In this document: piece after piece, positions 53,436-63,827 of the stretch
Position numbering within the stretch: the first letter of the stretch is position 1
How the letters are laid out: every line of letters starts with the position of its first letter
Source: Micractinium sp. NFX-FRZ
Lineage: Eukaryota; Chlorophyta; Trebouxiophyceae; Chlorellales; Chlorellaceae
Direction of reading: 5' to 3'
Assembly: GCA_029339195.1 (NCBI GenBank)
Contig: JAPTJF010000118.1
Location: 1-64,000 of the forward strand
Length of the DNA: 64,000 bases
Translations under genes and position numbers: made by a program
Notes under the pieces: generated by a model
What the model saw: the letters and a program-made list of their open reading frames with translations, nothing else
What the model was told of the DNA's origin: nothing
Database searches by the model: none

Positions 53436-56400
53436 ATGTCCACGCCAGCAGCGTCCCCCGTCCTCAAAATGGCCTCCATTGCGCAGGCGGTCCTGCCCGC
53501 TCGGCACTTTCCCTCGAAAACCCCCTTGCAACGACCGCAGCGCTCTAACCGTGGCCCCTGGGTGTCGGCAAAACTTTCGCAATTCGTCATCCATTCGGCC
53601 AGCAACTCGTCAGCCATGCCGGGCACCCTTACACCGACTGAAGGCCAGCGCCCGCTGTCACAAATAGATCGCATCAAGTCCGAGAAGGCCCTGGCGGCGG
53701 CGGGCGGCAGCAACGGCGGCGGTGGCGCCTCCGCCAACGGCTCCGAGCAATACACCCGCGGCGCAAAGGGACAGCTGTATGACCTGGACCGCCTCAAGAA
53801 GCTGGACTGGGTCAAGGTGAGGGGCGTGACTGCGGATTGTGGCGCGGGGGCGACCCGCCCCGGTCGCGCAGCGGCGGCAAGGCGGGCGCCCAAGCCGGCA
53901 CAGCGCAGGTGAATCCCAGCTGGCGGCCTCCCCCTGCCCTGCCCTCTGTTGTTGTAATGCCACCGCTCTCAAGTGTTTTTACTCCATGTCGTGTCCCCTT
54001 TTGCACCGCCGCTTCATTCACTTTCCAAGCCAAATGGGCTGGCCCAGCCAGGCATGGAGACGCTGCCGCTCAACGTCCCACCCTGCCACCCTTCCAACTC
54101 TTCTCCCCCTTTCCAACATTTCCCACGCCGCCGACTCACCATCTCAACTCCTCCTCTCCCCATGACACTGCAGGAGCTGCTGGCCCAGCCGGGCATGGAG
54201 ACGCTGCTGACGTGCGGCGCCATGAGCAAGCCGCCGGAGCCGGGGGAGGTGAATGGAGTGGACCCGGACCACCTGGTGCGTAATCTTGTCTGTCTGTTTC
54301 ATGGATTTCATGGATGGAATAACAGGGAGGAAGCAGGTCACCTGGACAGGAGGGTTTCGGGGGGTGAAGTGACGAACCCACCACCTGGTGCGTAGTTGTT
54401 TCCGTTTGATGTAAATGAATAGGGGTGAAGCAGGTCACCTGGACAGCAGGGTTGCGGCACGTGGACGGGCTGGACCCAGGCAGGCCAGCTGCTGAGGTCT
54501 GGTTGTCAGAGCGGTTGTAGCTTCCTCTCCAAGTGCTGGGTGGGGAGTGCGGTTCGTGAAACATAGGATGAAGGGGAGAGGGGATGAGAGGGGAACAGGT
54601 GCGGTTGACACACATTTTTTGGTGCTGTTGCTCGCTCTCATGGAACTGCTTCTTGGCCCCTCCCCCAACCCGCTCTCCTCACCTCTCTTGCTCTGCTCCC
54701 CTGACCCCCACCGCACCCCTGCCTCCCGACTTCTGGCCCACTCTTAGTGAACGAGCCTGCTTGCCGCGCCACGGCCCGGTCCGCGGCCTGCACTCCCTGC
54801 CTCTGCGCCCAATCCCCATTGTCCCTGCTGCCTGTGCCCACCACCCCACGCCCCTCTCCCTGCCTGTGCCTGCAGTTTCTGGGCCTGCTTCGGCAGGACC
54901 TCATCCGCGACCTGCTGTCCCTGTGGAACCCCAACCAGAAGACGTTCCACACCCTGATGAGCGTGGGCCTGGACGTGTGCGGCCACCCCACCATTGTGCA
55001 CGGCGGGTTCACCTCTGGTGAGGAGGCAGGGGTTGGGTGCAGGGGTTAGGAGCGAGGGAGCGAGGAGGGGAGGCAGGCGGCCCTTTGGCCACATCGAGCT
55101 GGATTGCTCACACCCTCAGCCAATCCACGCGTGATTGATGGTCCACGCGTGATTGATGCGAGCAGGTGAGGCTGGGGTAGACGCACTGCACCCCACCCCA
55201 CCTGCTCCACCTACCCTTGCGCGCTGGCGGTTGAGCTGAAGAAGGGCGTCGATCAGTGAAGTCAGTCAACTAACCCAGTCAAATAACCGTCCACTCGTGA
55301 TGCCCTCCACTCTTGGCATGCAGCCATGGTTGATGAGACCACGGGGGGGTCTGGTATATGAGCTAAAGAAGGCTCTCGATCAGTGAAATCAATCGAACTC
55401 ATCGTTCGGTTTCGATGCCCACCATGCAGCCATGATTGATGAGACCACGGGGGGGCTGGTGTATGAGCTGAAGAAGTTGGGGGAGCTGGGGGAGGGCAGC
55501 GCCTTCACAGCACGCCTCGAGGTGCGGCCGCGTGGGCTGGGCGGTGCGTGGGTTGGGGGCACGGTGCGCGTACGGCGTGGGCTGGGTGTGCATCGGTTGG
55601 GTGGCGGGTGTGAGTGGGGCAGCGTGCAGAGCCGGGCAAGGGGGCAGCGCTGTACCGCAAGCCTTGAGGTGTGCATGCATGGGGGAAGAAAGCCGTGGAT
55701 GGGTTAGGTGGAGGGGGAGGCAGAGTGACAGCAGGGTCTGGTGGCGGGTTTAGACAGGGTTGGTACAGCGGGGGCATCGGGAGCCGAAGGGGTAGCGGGG
55801 GCAAAGGCAGCATAGCATGTTCACAGCATGCATGTCTTGGGTGTGCATGCAGGCATGCTCAACGACCGGGTGGGCGGCAATGGAGGAGTGGGCGTGCAGC
55901 CCTGCCTGCCTTCCCGCTCCCTACCCGTCCGCCGCTTGTATTTTCGCTCATCTGCCAGCCTGCCTGCCTGCCCTTCCATGCAGGTCGACTACAAGCGGCC
56001 CATGCCCTCCAACTCGGACGTGGTGTGCACTGCGTGGGTGGAGAAGGTGGAGGGGCGCAAGGTGAGGGCAGGGCGGGGCGGGCCAGGAGGCAGACCCCCG
56101 GTGGGTGATGAGTGATGCACACACTTGTGGGCGTGCAGAGGAGGACAGTGTCTGGCTTGCACGCCCCCGTTTGCGATGGTGCAGGCGCAGAGCTGTACTG
56201 CTGCATGCTCTCCAAGGGCGCTGCAACCGGCCGCCCCGCTCGGCCTTGCTGTCCGCATGCCCAGGTCCACCCGTTGGATCGTCCTTGCTGCCCAGTCGTC
56301 TGTGCTCCACATCCTTTGTAGCAGTGCCCACACGCAAGCATGACCCACATCACCACAAGCACCGGTCACTGCCTGATGTGTAGTCACCACTTGACCACTC

Positions 56401-56539
56401 TCCGCCTGTTGCCTCCCCCCTGCCCGGCCTGCAGGTCTGGACAGCGGCAGAGGTGGCGGACCGACCCGGCGGCACTGTGTACGCCGTGGGGCGCGCGCTC
56501 TACGTCACGCCCCGCAGCCAGGCAGCGGAGAAGCAGTAG
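53436..56539 (+). CDS. Hotdog-fold acyl-CoA thioesterase-like protein
   Basis: Six exons (53436-53816, 54174-54275, 54876-55017, 55430-55521, 55984-56061, 56435-56539) read in phase to 299 residues. The core IVHGGFTSAMIDETTGGL at about 215-232 is the 4HBT/THEM4-like active-site region: a His-Gly-Gly loop followed by the long hotdog helix bearing Asp-Glu. The later strands (VDYKRPMPSN, VCTAWVEKVEGRKVW, VYAVGRALYVTP) complete the fold. Such enzymes hydrolyse acyl-CoA or acyl-ACP; the substrate is not known. The first ~50 residues are rich in Ser, Arg, Pro and Gln with almost no acids, fitting a plastid or mitochondrial transit peptide. Two ATGs (53436, 53469) are possible starts. Three of the five introns contain copies of nearby exon edges. 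Confidence 0.87.
54038..54066 (+). repeat. Intronic copy of thioesterase exon 2 start
   Basis: Twenty-nine bases with one mismatch to 54179-54207 (GCTGGCCCAGCC, A or G, then GGCATGGAGACGCTGC), located 140 bp upstream in intron 1. Beyond this core the copy diverges. Confidence 0.85.
54268..54460 (+). repeat. Tandem copy of thioesterase exon 2 donor region
   Basis: ACCACCTGGTGCGTA at the exon 2/intron 2 border (54268-54282) recurs exactly at 54380-54394. GAAGCAGGTCACCTGGACAG recurs at 54330 and 54427. The unit is about 97-112 bp, allowing for a small deletion. Confidence 0.88.
55230..55478 (+). repeat. Tandem copies of thioesterase exon 4 start
   Basis: The acceptor and first ~48 bases of exon 4 (55426-55478) are copied at 55316-55371 with a few changes. 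One inserted T after the seven-G run puts the decoy out of frame and exposes a TGA. A third, more worn remnant of its end (GAGCTGAAGAAG...GATCAGTGAA) lies at 55233-55260, so the unit of ~110-130 bp was copied at least twice. Confidence 0.88.
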
Positions 56540-57947
56540 GGGTGCAGTATCGCCACGCTAGCGCTGGGCAGCGCTGGCAGCGTTTGCCCCGCCTGCAGGC
56601 TGCACCGTGCGCCCTCTTGCCTCAGGAGCTGCTGGCTTCCAAAATCCGCCTCTTGACCTGGCCCAACGTTGTATGTATGTCTCGTGCCGAGCAGTGCTCT
56701 TGCACTGCCGCTCCCCCTCCTGCGCCCCGCCTGTGCTCCAAGCCGTGCCCCCCCCTCCCTTGGTGACGCATGCGCGCTGCGTACCTTTCGATTGCTGCCC
56801 GCATCTCATTCGTGCCGCCTGCCAGCACCGCCGGCTTCCGGCCCACCCAGTTTTCCCGACTGCCCTTTCAGTAGCGCTGCCCTCATTTCATACGCACCTT
56901 CCCAGCGGTGACCCGCATGCAGCAGCCTCCTCAGTCCTCCACACCCCACCGCACCTGGGTCCCCTCCCGCTGGCGTCCGTGCGTGCTCCTGCCCCGTTGT
57001 TGCCCATCCTCCCTCCTCATCGGCCCCTGCTGCATCCCCACAGCCACAGAGTATCGTCACGTTGGCCTTCGCCGGGCTGCTGCCAAACCAGTGCTGTGTC
57101 TGCACCGTTGTTTCGGCACCTCAAAGTGCAACAGAAGCGTGATGATGCGCCAACTGTGAGGCAGCACTGCTGGCAGCGGGGCTGGGAGCTGCTGGCAGCA
57201 CAAGTGTAGGAAGGGGAGGGCAGGGCGCTGCTCAGTGTAGACAGTGCTTCGCTGCACACCGGGGCATAATAACAGTTCCTATCCCTGGCCTGCATATGCC
57301 AGGCAGCGGCATCGTGCATCATGCCGCTGCTGCTGATGATCAGGGGCCCCAGGGGGCGATGAGGGCTGCGATTCAAAGAAGCACTGGCGACTGTGCTCCA
57401 AGAGGTGCAGTCTGCACCTAGAGGGGGCAGGCTTGATTCAATCAATCAATCAATCAATTGATTGATTGTGAATGCCACGTGTCGCCGACAGCTGCTGATG
57501 TGCAGGGGAAGGAAAGGAACACGTGGGATGGGAGAGGATCCTCCTGTCTGGCGGGGAAGGCAGCGAGGGTTGACGTTGGGATTATCATGATGACAGGAGC
57601 TATGCATAGTAGATACTGTCGACGTCGCGGGCTGCTGCGGGGTCATGGAGTGGGAGTGTGCCAGGCAAGGAACAGATAAGTGAGCTGCGCAGCCCAGCCT
57701 GCAAAGGCGGGGTGATGATGGGTTGACTTAGGAGGGAGTGGGATATTGGTGCTGACAGCAATGTTCCTCGACTGGGGGTCTTGGAGTAGAGGGGCAGGGT
57801 TGCGAGTGGGAGATGAAGGGGCGGGGTGGAGGGAAGGGGTTGGGGAGGCGAATGCAGCTGGAGGAAGGCAGGAAACGAAAAGGGCGGGTGAGCAAGTCTA
57901 AGGAGAAGTGCGAGAACATTGGGCACAGGGCAGGTACAGAGGCGGCG
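56540..57947. other. Convergent intergenic region thioesterase / F-box gene
   Basis: The longest spacer (1.4 kb). It contains a perfect 22-bp palindrome (57447-57468) in a CAAT/ATTG microsatellite. Open frames on both strands lack any supporting similarity or splice structure. Confidence 0.5.
57439..57468. repeat. CAAT/ATTG palindromic microsatellite
   Basis: A (CAAT)n run that turns into (ATTG)n. Positions 57447-57468 form a perfect 22-bp palindrome centred on AATT, extended by imperfect arms (TTCA on the left, TGAA on the right at 57469-57472). It can form a hairpin or cruciform and lies between two convergent genes. Confidence 0.9.
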
Positions 57948-60110
57948 TCAGCGCAGCCGTGCATCCAACGATGGCAGGCCGTGGGCCGCATGCCACTCGT
58001 CCATGCCCCCGAGCTTGGCAATGCCGCGGCTTGCCAGCTGGGTGCGGGGCGCGACAAACAGGGCCGCATTGCTAGCAAGCATCTTCTCAGCATAACGATC
58101 GACATGCACCGACTGAAGCTGGGGGGCGGTCAGCTTTCCCAGCATGTCTGCCAGATCAGCAGGCGTGGGATCCTGCACCAGCACGTCTTCAGGTCCGACG
58201 TTGTGATAGGGCCGTGCGAGCAGGCACAGGCCGCGCAGGGCGGGCAGAGCAGCCAGTGATGGGGCGACGCTGCTGGTGGCATGCAGCGCCAGCTCAGCAG
58301 CCTCCAGCTGGTGCAGCTGCCCCACAGCTTCAGCCCGCAGCGCGCCCGCCTCAGCTTCCTCCAGGATGAGCGTGCGCAGGGAGGTGAGCTGCCCCAGCGC
58401 TGCGCAGAGGGCGGCGTGGTGTTCAGGTGACAGGCTGTGGAGGGCGAGGTGGGAGAGGTGGGAGAGGCCCTTCAGGCCCCGCTCCGGGTGGACGTCCAGC
58501 GTGCACCTGCCCATGCTGCCCAGCACCTCGAGCTGCCGGAGGGCCGTCAGCTCGCTCAGCGGCACGCCCCGCTCTATGCCGTGGTAATCAACCAGCTCCA
58601 GCCGCGTGAGGCTGCCCCCCAGCCGCCCCAAACCGGGGCAGTCACAGACGGCGCGCCGCAGCGCCAGGCAGCGCAGCTGCGTCGCCTCGCTGATGGCATT
58701 TGGCAGTGCCTCCATGAAGCCCAGCGTGAGGCTCAGCGTGCGCAGCATGGGCGGCAGGCAGCCGGCCTCCATGTGCAGCTGCTCGGCCTCCAGTGCCAGG
58801 GCGTCCAGCTGGCGCAGGCCTGCCAGGTGGCGCGTGATGCGCAGCTCTTGCATGCAGGACTCAGATGGCGTGATGAGGCTCAGGCGGCGCAGGCGGGGCA
58901 TGGCCGCCACCCAGCCGCCCACCTGCAGGCAGGCCAACAGGGATGGGGAAGGGTATGCCTGAGCGCACGGCAAGGCAGGTGGGCCATGCAAGAGGGGGGC
59001 ACCATGCTGTGCCAGGCTGGCCGCCAATGCAGGACAGGCAGCAGCCGTGCAGGGGAGAGGGGGGCATGCTGACCGCCTCAGCAGGGGACAGGCAGATGCC
59101 ATGCCCTTGTGCATAAATTTTCTTGCGGTGGTACAGCAGCAATTGTGGGGCAGAAGCAGCTTGGGGCTGGAGAGGGCGCCGGCAGGGGTCTCAGCCGGGG
59201 AGGTTGCTTGTTAAGCTGCTGGCAGGTGCAGCAAGAACCCACCTGCAGCTTGCCATACCAGTGCAGCTTCAGGCTCTCAAGGCGGCTGCCCACAAGCGCA
59301 ACCGACACCAGCGCCGCCTGCGGCCACACAGCAGGTTGAGGAGGGGCGGGCATTGTTCATTGGTGGAGTGGTGTCGGGCTTGGGAAGCTTGTCATTGTGC
59401 AAGTCTTCCTGCAGTCTCCACGAGCCCCCGCCTGCCCCACTCTGCCCTCCCCCATACTTTGTGCCAGCGCTCTCTAACACCTGAAAAACCCACATCGCAC
59501 CTTTCCCTTCTTGTGCCCACCCACCTGCAGGGGCGCGTCGTCGTACACGGCATCATCTCCCTCTTCGAACTGCTCAGGAAGCAGCCCTTCAATGTCGTCT
59601 TCGCAGTGCGGCATCAGCTGCAGCCGCAGCACCCGCTTGGGCCTGGCCGCCAGCCACCCACAGAAGCCCTGCATCTGTGCGCCGCCCGCGGCCCACAGGT
59701 CGGCCCACAGCGTGGGGCTGCCGTCGCCCAGCGCCTTGAGCCGCTGGCAGGTGGCCATGAACGAAAGCCTGTTGGGTGGGGGCGCCGGGCAGAGGGGGTG
59801 CGGCAGGGCGGGTTTCAGCATGGCGTGGAGCTGGGATTGGGCAGTGGAGCATGCTGGGCGGTGGGGGAGGTCGCATACAGTGCGTCGAGGGACAAGTCTT
59901 GGCACCCAGGCAGCTTCCACTGCAGCAGCTGCGGAAGGCGACCGCCGCAGCGCGCGCGCCGACAGGTCGCAACAGGCGGCAGCAGACGGGCAGCGCTAGT
60001 AGCGGCACGCAGGCGTCTCACTTCCGTCTGAGCCCACAGCATTCGAGCACGCGGTGCAGGGGTGCGTCGGGGAGGTCCAGCAGCTGGAGCGGGGCCTGTC
60101 TGCGCACCAT
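57948..60110 (-). CDS. F-box / leucine-rich repeat protein
   Basis: Four exons (60110-60022, 59768-59525, 59317-59243, 58922-57948) read in phase to 460 residues. The N-terminus (LQLLDLPDAPLHRVLECCGL, then FMATCQRLKALG and LWADL) fits an F-box, which would bind SKP1 in an SCF ubiquitin ligase. Residues from about 135 contain irregular leucine-rich segments (MPRLRRLSLITPSE, LRQLDALALEAEQL, LTALRQLEVLGSMG, LSHLSHLALHSLSPE, LTSLRTLILEEAEAG), as used to bind substrates. A Glu/Asp patch (EQFEEGDDAVYDD) lies between. The F-box is short and divergent, so SCF membership is inferred. Chlorella-like algae carry many such genes; the substrate is unknown. Confidence 0.77.
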
Positions 60111-60917
60111 GACGCCGGCGAGTGTCGGAAAGAGCGCTGCTTTGGTTCAGTTGTGCATGGCGCGTTCGAGTGAGCTGACGACTGTCTAATGAGCGTTGGG
60201 TTAGGAGCTCTGCCAAGGTGTCGGGCCGCGGCCCAAAATTCCCCGAAACTAATTTGACGACCGTGCTGTGGCTGAACACGTGCAGGAGTGCAGGAAGTGC
60301 ATCCGATGGGGAGATTGGCACGCCTACCCAGGCAACTGCGTCATTTGGGTTGGCACCCGCCGGCAGGCGCCGCCGTCGAATAAGCTGCAGAGTCCAGATG
60401 GGCCTTGACGGCACTGCTTCCGACATTGGCAACCACAAGTTATGTGAAATGTCCGATGTTCTGCTGACTTGAAGTTAAAGCAGGTGATCGCAGGTATAAA
60501 CCACACCAGCCCAGCCCAGCGCAGCCGCAAGCAACCCCGTCAGGCGGCGTTGCCCCAGGGCCCGCCTTGCGCCAAGAGGCTCCATGCTTCCAGTTAGATG
60601 TGACGTTATAAACAACTTAGAATGTTTGCATAGACCTGCATGGATTGGAGGTGGGGACGATTACAACCTGCACTACCGCATGCCGTCTGTCTGGCGCCCC
60701 GGCTTTGAATCTGGGTTGCTGACGAGGCATGCTGCGCTGGCGGTCGTTGAGAGCGCTGGACCACCTGCTCACATCGCTTGCATTGACATCAAGCTTGGCT
60801 GATCAAACACACGAACTAGAAGCGCGCCAAGAAGCGCTGCTATGCTCAGAGCTGGCGGGCCAGAAAGTTGTTAGCTGCCCGGTGTCTCTTTTGCGCCGAT
60901 CGCATTGGATTTAGGAA
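60111..60917. promoter_or_regulatory. Divergent intergenic region F-box / SGNH hydrolase genes
   Basis: About 810 bp between divergent starts, with lower GC than most of the window. TATA-like strings occur on the plus strand (about 60494 GGTATAAACC and 60606 TTATAAACAA), 310-420 bp before the SGNH start. They could serve that gene if it has a long leader. Confidence 0.35.
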
Positions 60918-61731
60918 ATGCGCACATCCTCCATAGATGCCGGTCTGCTTTCGCAGCGCCCCAGCCCGAGCGGCACCCCTCGAGCTGCCGACAGGCTGGG
61001 CTGGATGTTGGGGCCCTGGCTCCCTCTCTCCGCTTTGTTTGCTGCCTTGCTCACTTTGGTTCTGCTGTCAATGCGAGCCCAGCCATTGGGCGCCGGAGTG
61101 CGGCTGAAAGGTGAGGGGGATGTCGGATGTTTCATCCTCGCGCGCCGCCGCCGCCTGCCTGCCATCGCCGCAGGCTGTGGTTGCAAGCACCTGCTGGAGC
61201 CGGCCTGTCATCAAAATGCTGCTAACCAGCCTGCATTCACATCCATACATCGATACAAACCATGCCGTTATCATATGCGCACCGTTGATTGCCGTGCTGT
61301 GCCTGGGCAACACCGCCTCCCCCGCAGAGCTTGTGCTTGACCGTGTCTCGCCTGAGCTTGGGCGCCTGCAGCCCCTGAGCCCACGGCAAGCGCAGCCAGC
61401 CACTCAGGTGTGGTTGGGGGAAGCGCTGGATGGACCTGGGATCCAGTGCCCATTGGGGTGAAGCTGGCATGCGTGCATGCCTGTAGGGCCGGCCTTGTCA
61501 GTGCCTGTCGATGCCGGCTTGATGTGCAGTGCTGCGTCATCAACCTGCGCTGAATTCTGGCCCTAATCGCCCTGCAGGGACCAGGCAGCGCATGCTCCCC
61601 AGCGCCAGCCTGCAAGGGCTGCCCCCGGCCGGCCACCTGCCCGCCTGTCAAGCCCTGCCCCCGTCCAGCCACCTGTCCGCCCTGCGCAGCTGCAGCAGCA
61701 GGGCAGGCAGCCCGCAGCAAGTCAGCAAAGC

Positions 61732-61762
<31 letters not shown>

Positions 61763-63827
61763 AGCTCCCAGTGCCTCTTCCTCAGAGGAAGTCGGCCAGC
61801 CTCACGGCGTGTTGGATGCCTGGGTGCAGCGGCTGGCGGTGCCCTGGGGCCCGCTGTTGACTCAGGAGGAGGCGGAGCGTGGGCTGAGCTACTGGGGCAG
61901 CGGGGGCCGACTGCGAGAGCTGGCTGCCAAGCTGTTGAGCGGCGAACCGATCAAGGTGAGGTGGAGGCCTGAGCTTAGGAGGTGGCTGGGCCTGCTTTCG
62001 GAGCAGTACGCTGGTGGGGAGCAGCGGCGCTCGCAAACTGGCAGCTGATTTGTCATGACCTTGAGGATGCGTTCCCTGATATGCCTGCTGCCGCTCCTGC
62101 TGCCGCTTGCATCTTGCGTCTGCCCACTCCGATCGGTTGCCCAGGTGTTCACGCTGGGGGCTAGTGTCACTCGTGGCATCGGCACCACCGACCGGCGCTA
62201 CAGCTATGCCTCCCGCTTCTTTGAGTACATCAACACCACCTTCCCACACAGGCAAGCCCAGGCAGCGCGCACGTGTGCTGTGTTCAGCATGGCGGGGACG
62301 TGCGGAGTCGGTCCCAGTTGCAGGTGGCATACGGCGCTGGCTTCCTCTGGTACTTCCACTTTCCCTGTGGTACTGCACACAGTACTGCGGTACTGCATAC
62401 TGTAGACCACCTCGCCAGCACCAACACCGGGCCAGCCTCCAACTCTGTGTGCTGTGTGTGTGCTGAGCACGGGCTGACGTGGCCTGCTGGCTTGGCCTGC
62501 AGGGGCCACACCTTTGTCAACCGCGGCATCGGCGGCACCAGCTCCGCCATCTACTCTGTGTGTGCTGAGCACATGGTGCACGCGGTGAGCTCCCCCGCGC
62601 CTGCTCAGCCTCTAGCGTGGGGTCTGTATGGTGAAATCATTGATTGGTGAAGTGACGTGAACCTATCTCACTAATCTCGGGTGGTCAGTAATGCCCTCCT
62701 GCTGACACACCTGCCCCCGTGCCAGGCCCACAATAAAAGAACACCCCCTTTCAAAATGGAATCACCACTCCGCTCCGCTCCTTGACCCCCCGGCAGGACG
62801 CCGACCTGGTGGTCCTGGAGTTTAGCGCCAACGACAAAAAGGACGCGCCGTACTCGGACCCCGAGCGCAAGGGATATGAGCAGCTCATCCGCAAGCTGCT
62901 CAACATGAGGGGCAGGTGGGGCGGTGGGCGGGTGAGGCTTTGGGTGGGAAACAGGCGGGGCAAGACACGCTGGCATGGAGTGCAGGGTTGTGTGCGTGCT
63001 GCGCTCACCTGCAGCCTCCACAGCAGCTGACTGCACTCACCCAGCACCTGCCATCTGCTGTGGGGCCCCATGCAGGCCGGCACTGATCCAGCTGCACCAC
63101 TATGCTTGGTGGCATGCCGTGGGCGACGGCATCGTAGATGGGGGCCTGTTCTACCACCCCGCCGCCGAGGCACAGCTGGGTGTGTTTGCTCAGGTGGGTG
63201 GGTGGGGTGTTGCGCTGCCACCCAAGGGCGGGAGGCGACAGGCTTGTGTAAGGCTCCATATGTTGCCCCTGTTGTTCAGGGCAGGGTGGGGTTGGACTGG
63301 CTGAGAGATGCCTGCAAGGCCAGGGCTGGAGAAGCCTCGACTGAAGCAAAGGCGCTGAGATGCATGACGCAAAGACCAGGGGCCGTGTTTGCCTGACTGT
63401 ACTGCATGGCGTTGCCCCTGATGTACTGCCAATATACTGCAGTACTATGATTTTCCCTCCGTGTCCATGCGGGCCGCCATGTGGCAGCTCATGCGGGCAC
63501 GAGTGGACCAATTCAATGTGAGCGGCCGCCCGTGCAGGGAGAGGCATCAGGGGAAGGCAGCCCTGCCCTGCTTCATGCGCTGATGTGTGCTGCACCTGCA
63601 CCGCCTGCGTGCTCCCATGCACACGCCCTGCTTGCGATCCACCCACACAAGCAGCGACGACTCAATGTTTTTGGCACCAGAGGAACATGCGCGACACGCA
63701 CCCTGCCGCGCCGCCCCTCGCCTTTGCAGCCGGATGCGGCGCGGCTGGGCGCCACCGCCTCCCCCACAGAGTACCCCATCCCAGGGGCAGAGCCAGGCAC
63801 AGAGAAGCAGTATTGGTACCGCGACCG
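60918..63827 (+). CDS. SGNH (GDSL-like) hydrolase, probable secretory type II membrane protein; continues past the window
   Basis: Nine exons are visible (60918-61110, 61328-61407, 61578-61955, 62145-62251, 62503-62584, 62797-62915, 63076-63193, 63443-63517, 63730-63827) in one phase, ~416 residues. A hydrophobic anchor (WLPLSALFAALLTLVLLSM, about 34-52) near the N-terminus suggests insertion in the secretory membrane with a lumenal catalytic part. A Cys/Pro linker with CPRPATCPP-like repeats and poly-Q follows. The hydrolase core shows FTLGASVTRG (nucleophile Ser block), NRGIGGTSS (Gly block) and EFSANDKKD (Asn block), then LIQLHHYAWW and SVSMRAAMWQLM. The visible part ends YWYRD at a splice site; the D-x-x-H block may be completed by an exon beyond 64000. 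Intron 4 has a GC donor (62252). Family members deacylate or acylate glycans; the substrate here is unknown. Confidence 0.85.
61738..61762 (+). repeat. (CAG)n coding microsatellite
   Basis: About eight CAG plus a CAA codon encode a Gln run in the linker exon of the SGNH hydrolase. Confidence 0.9.
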
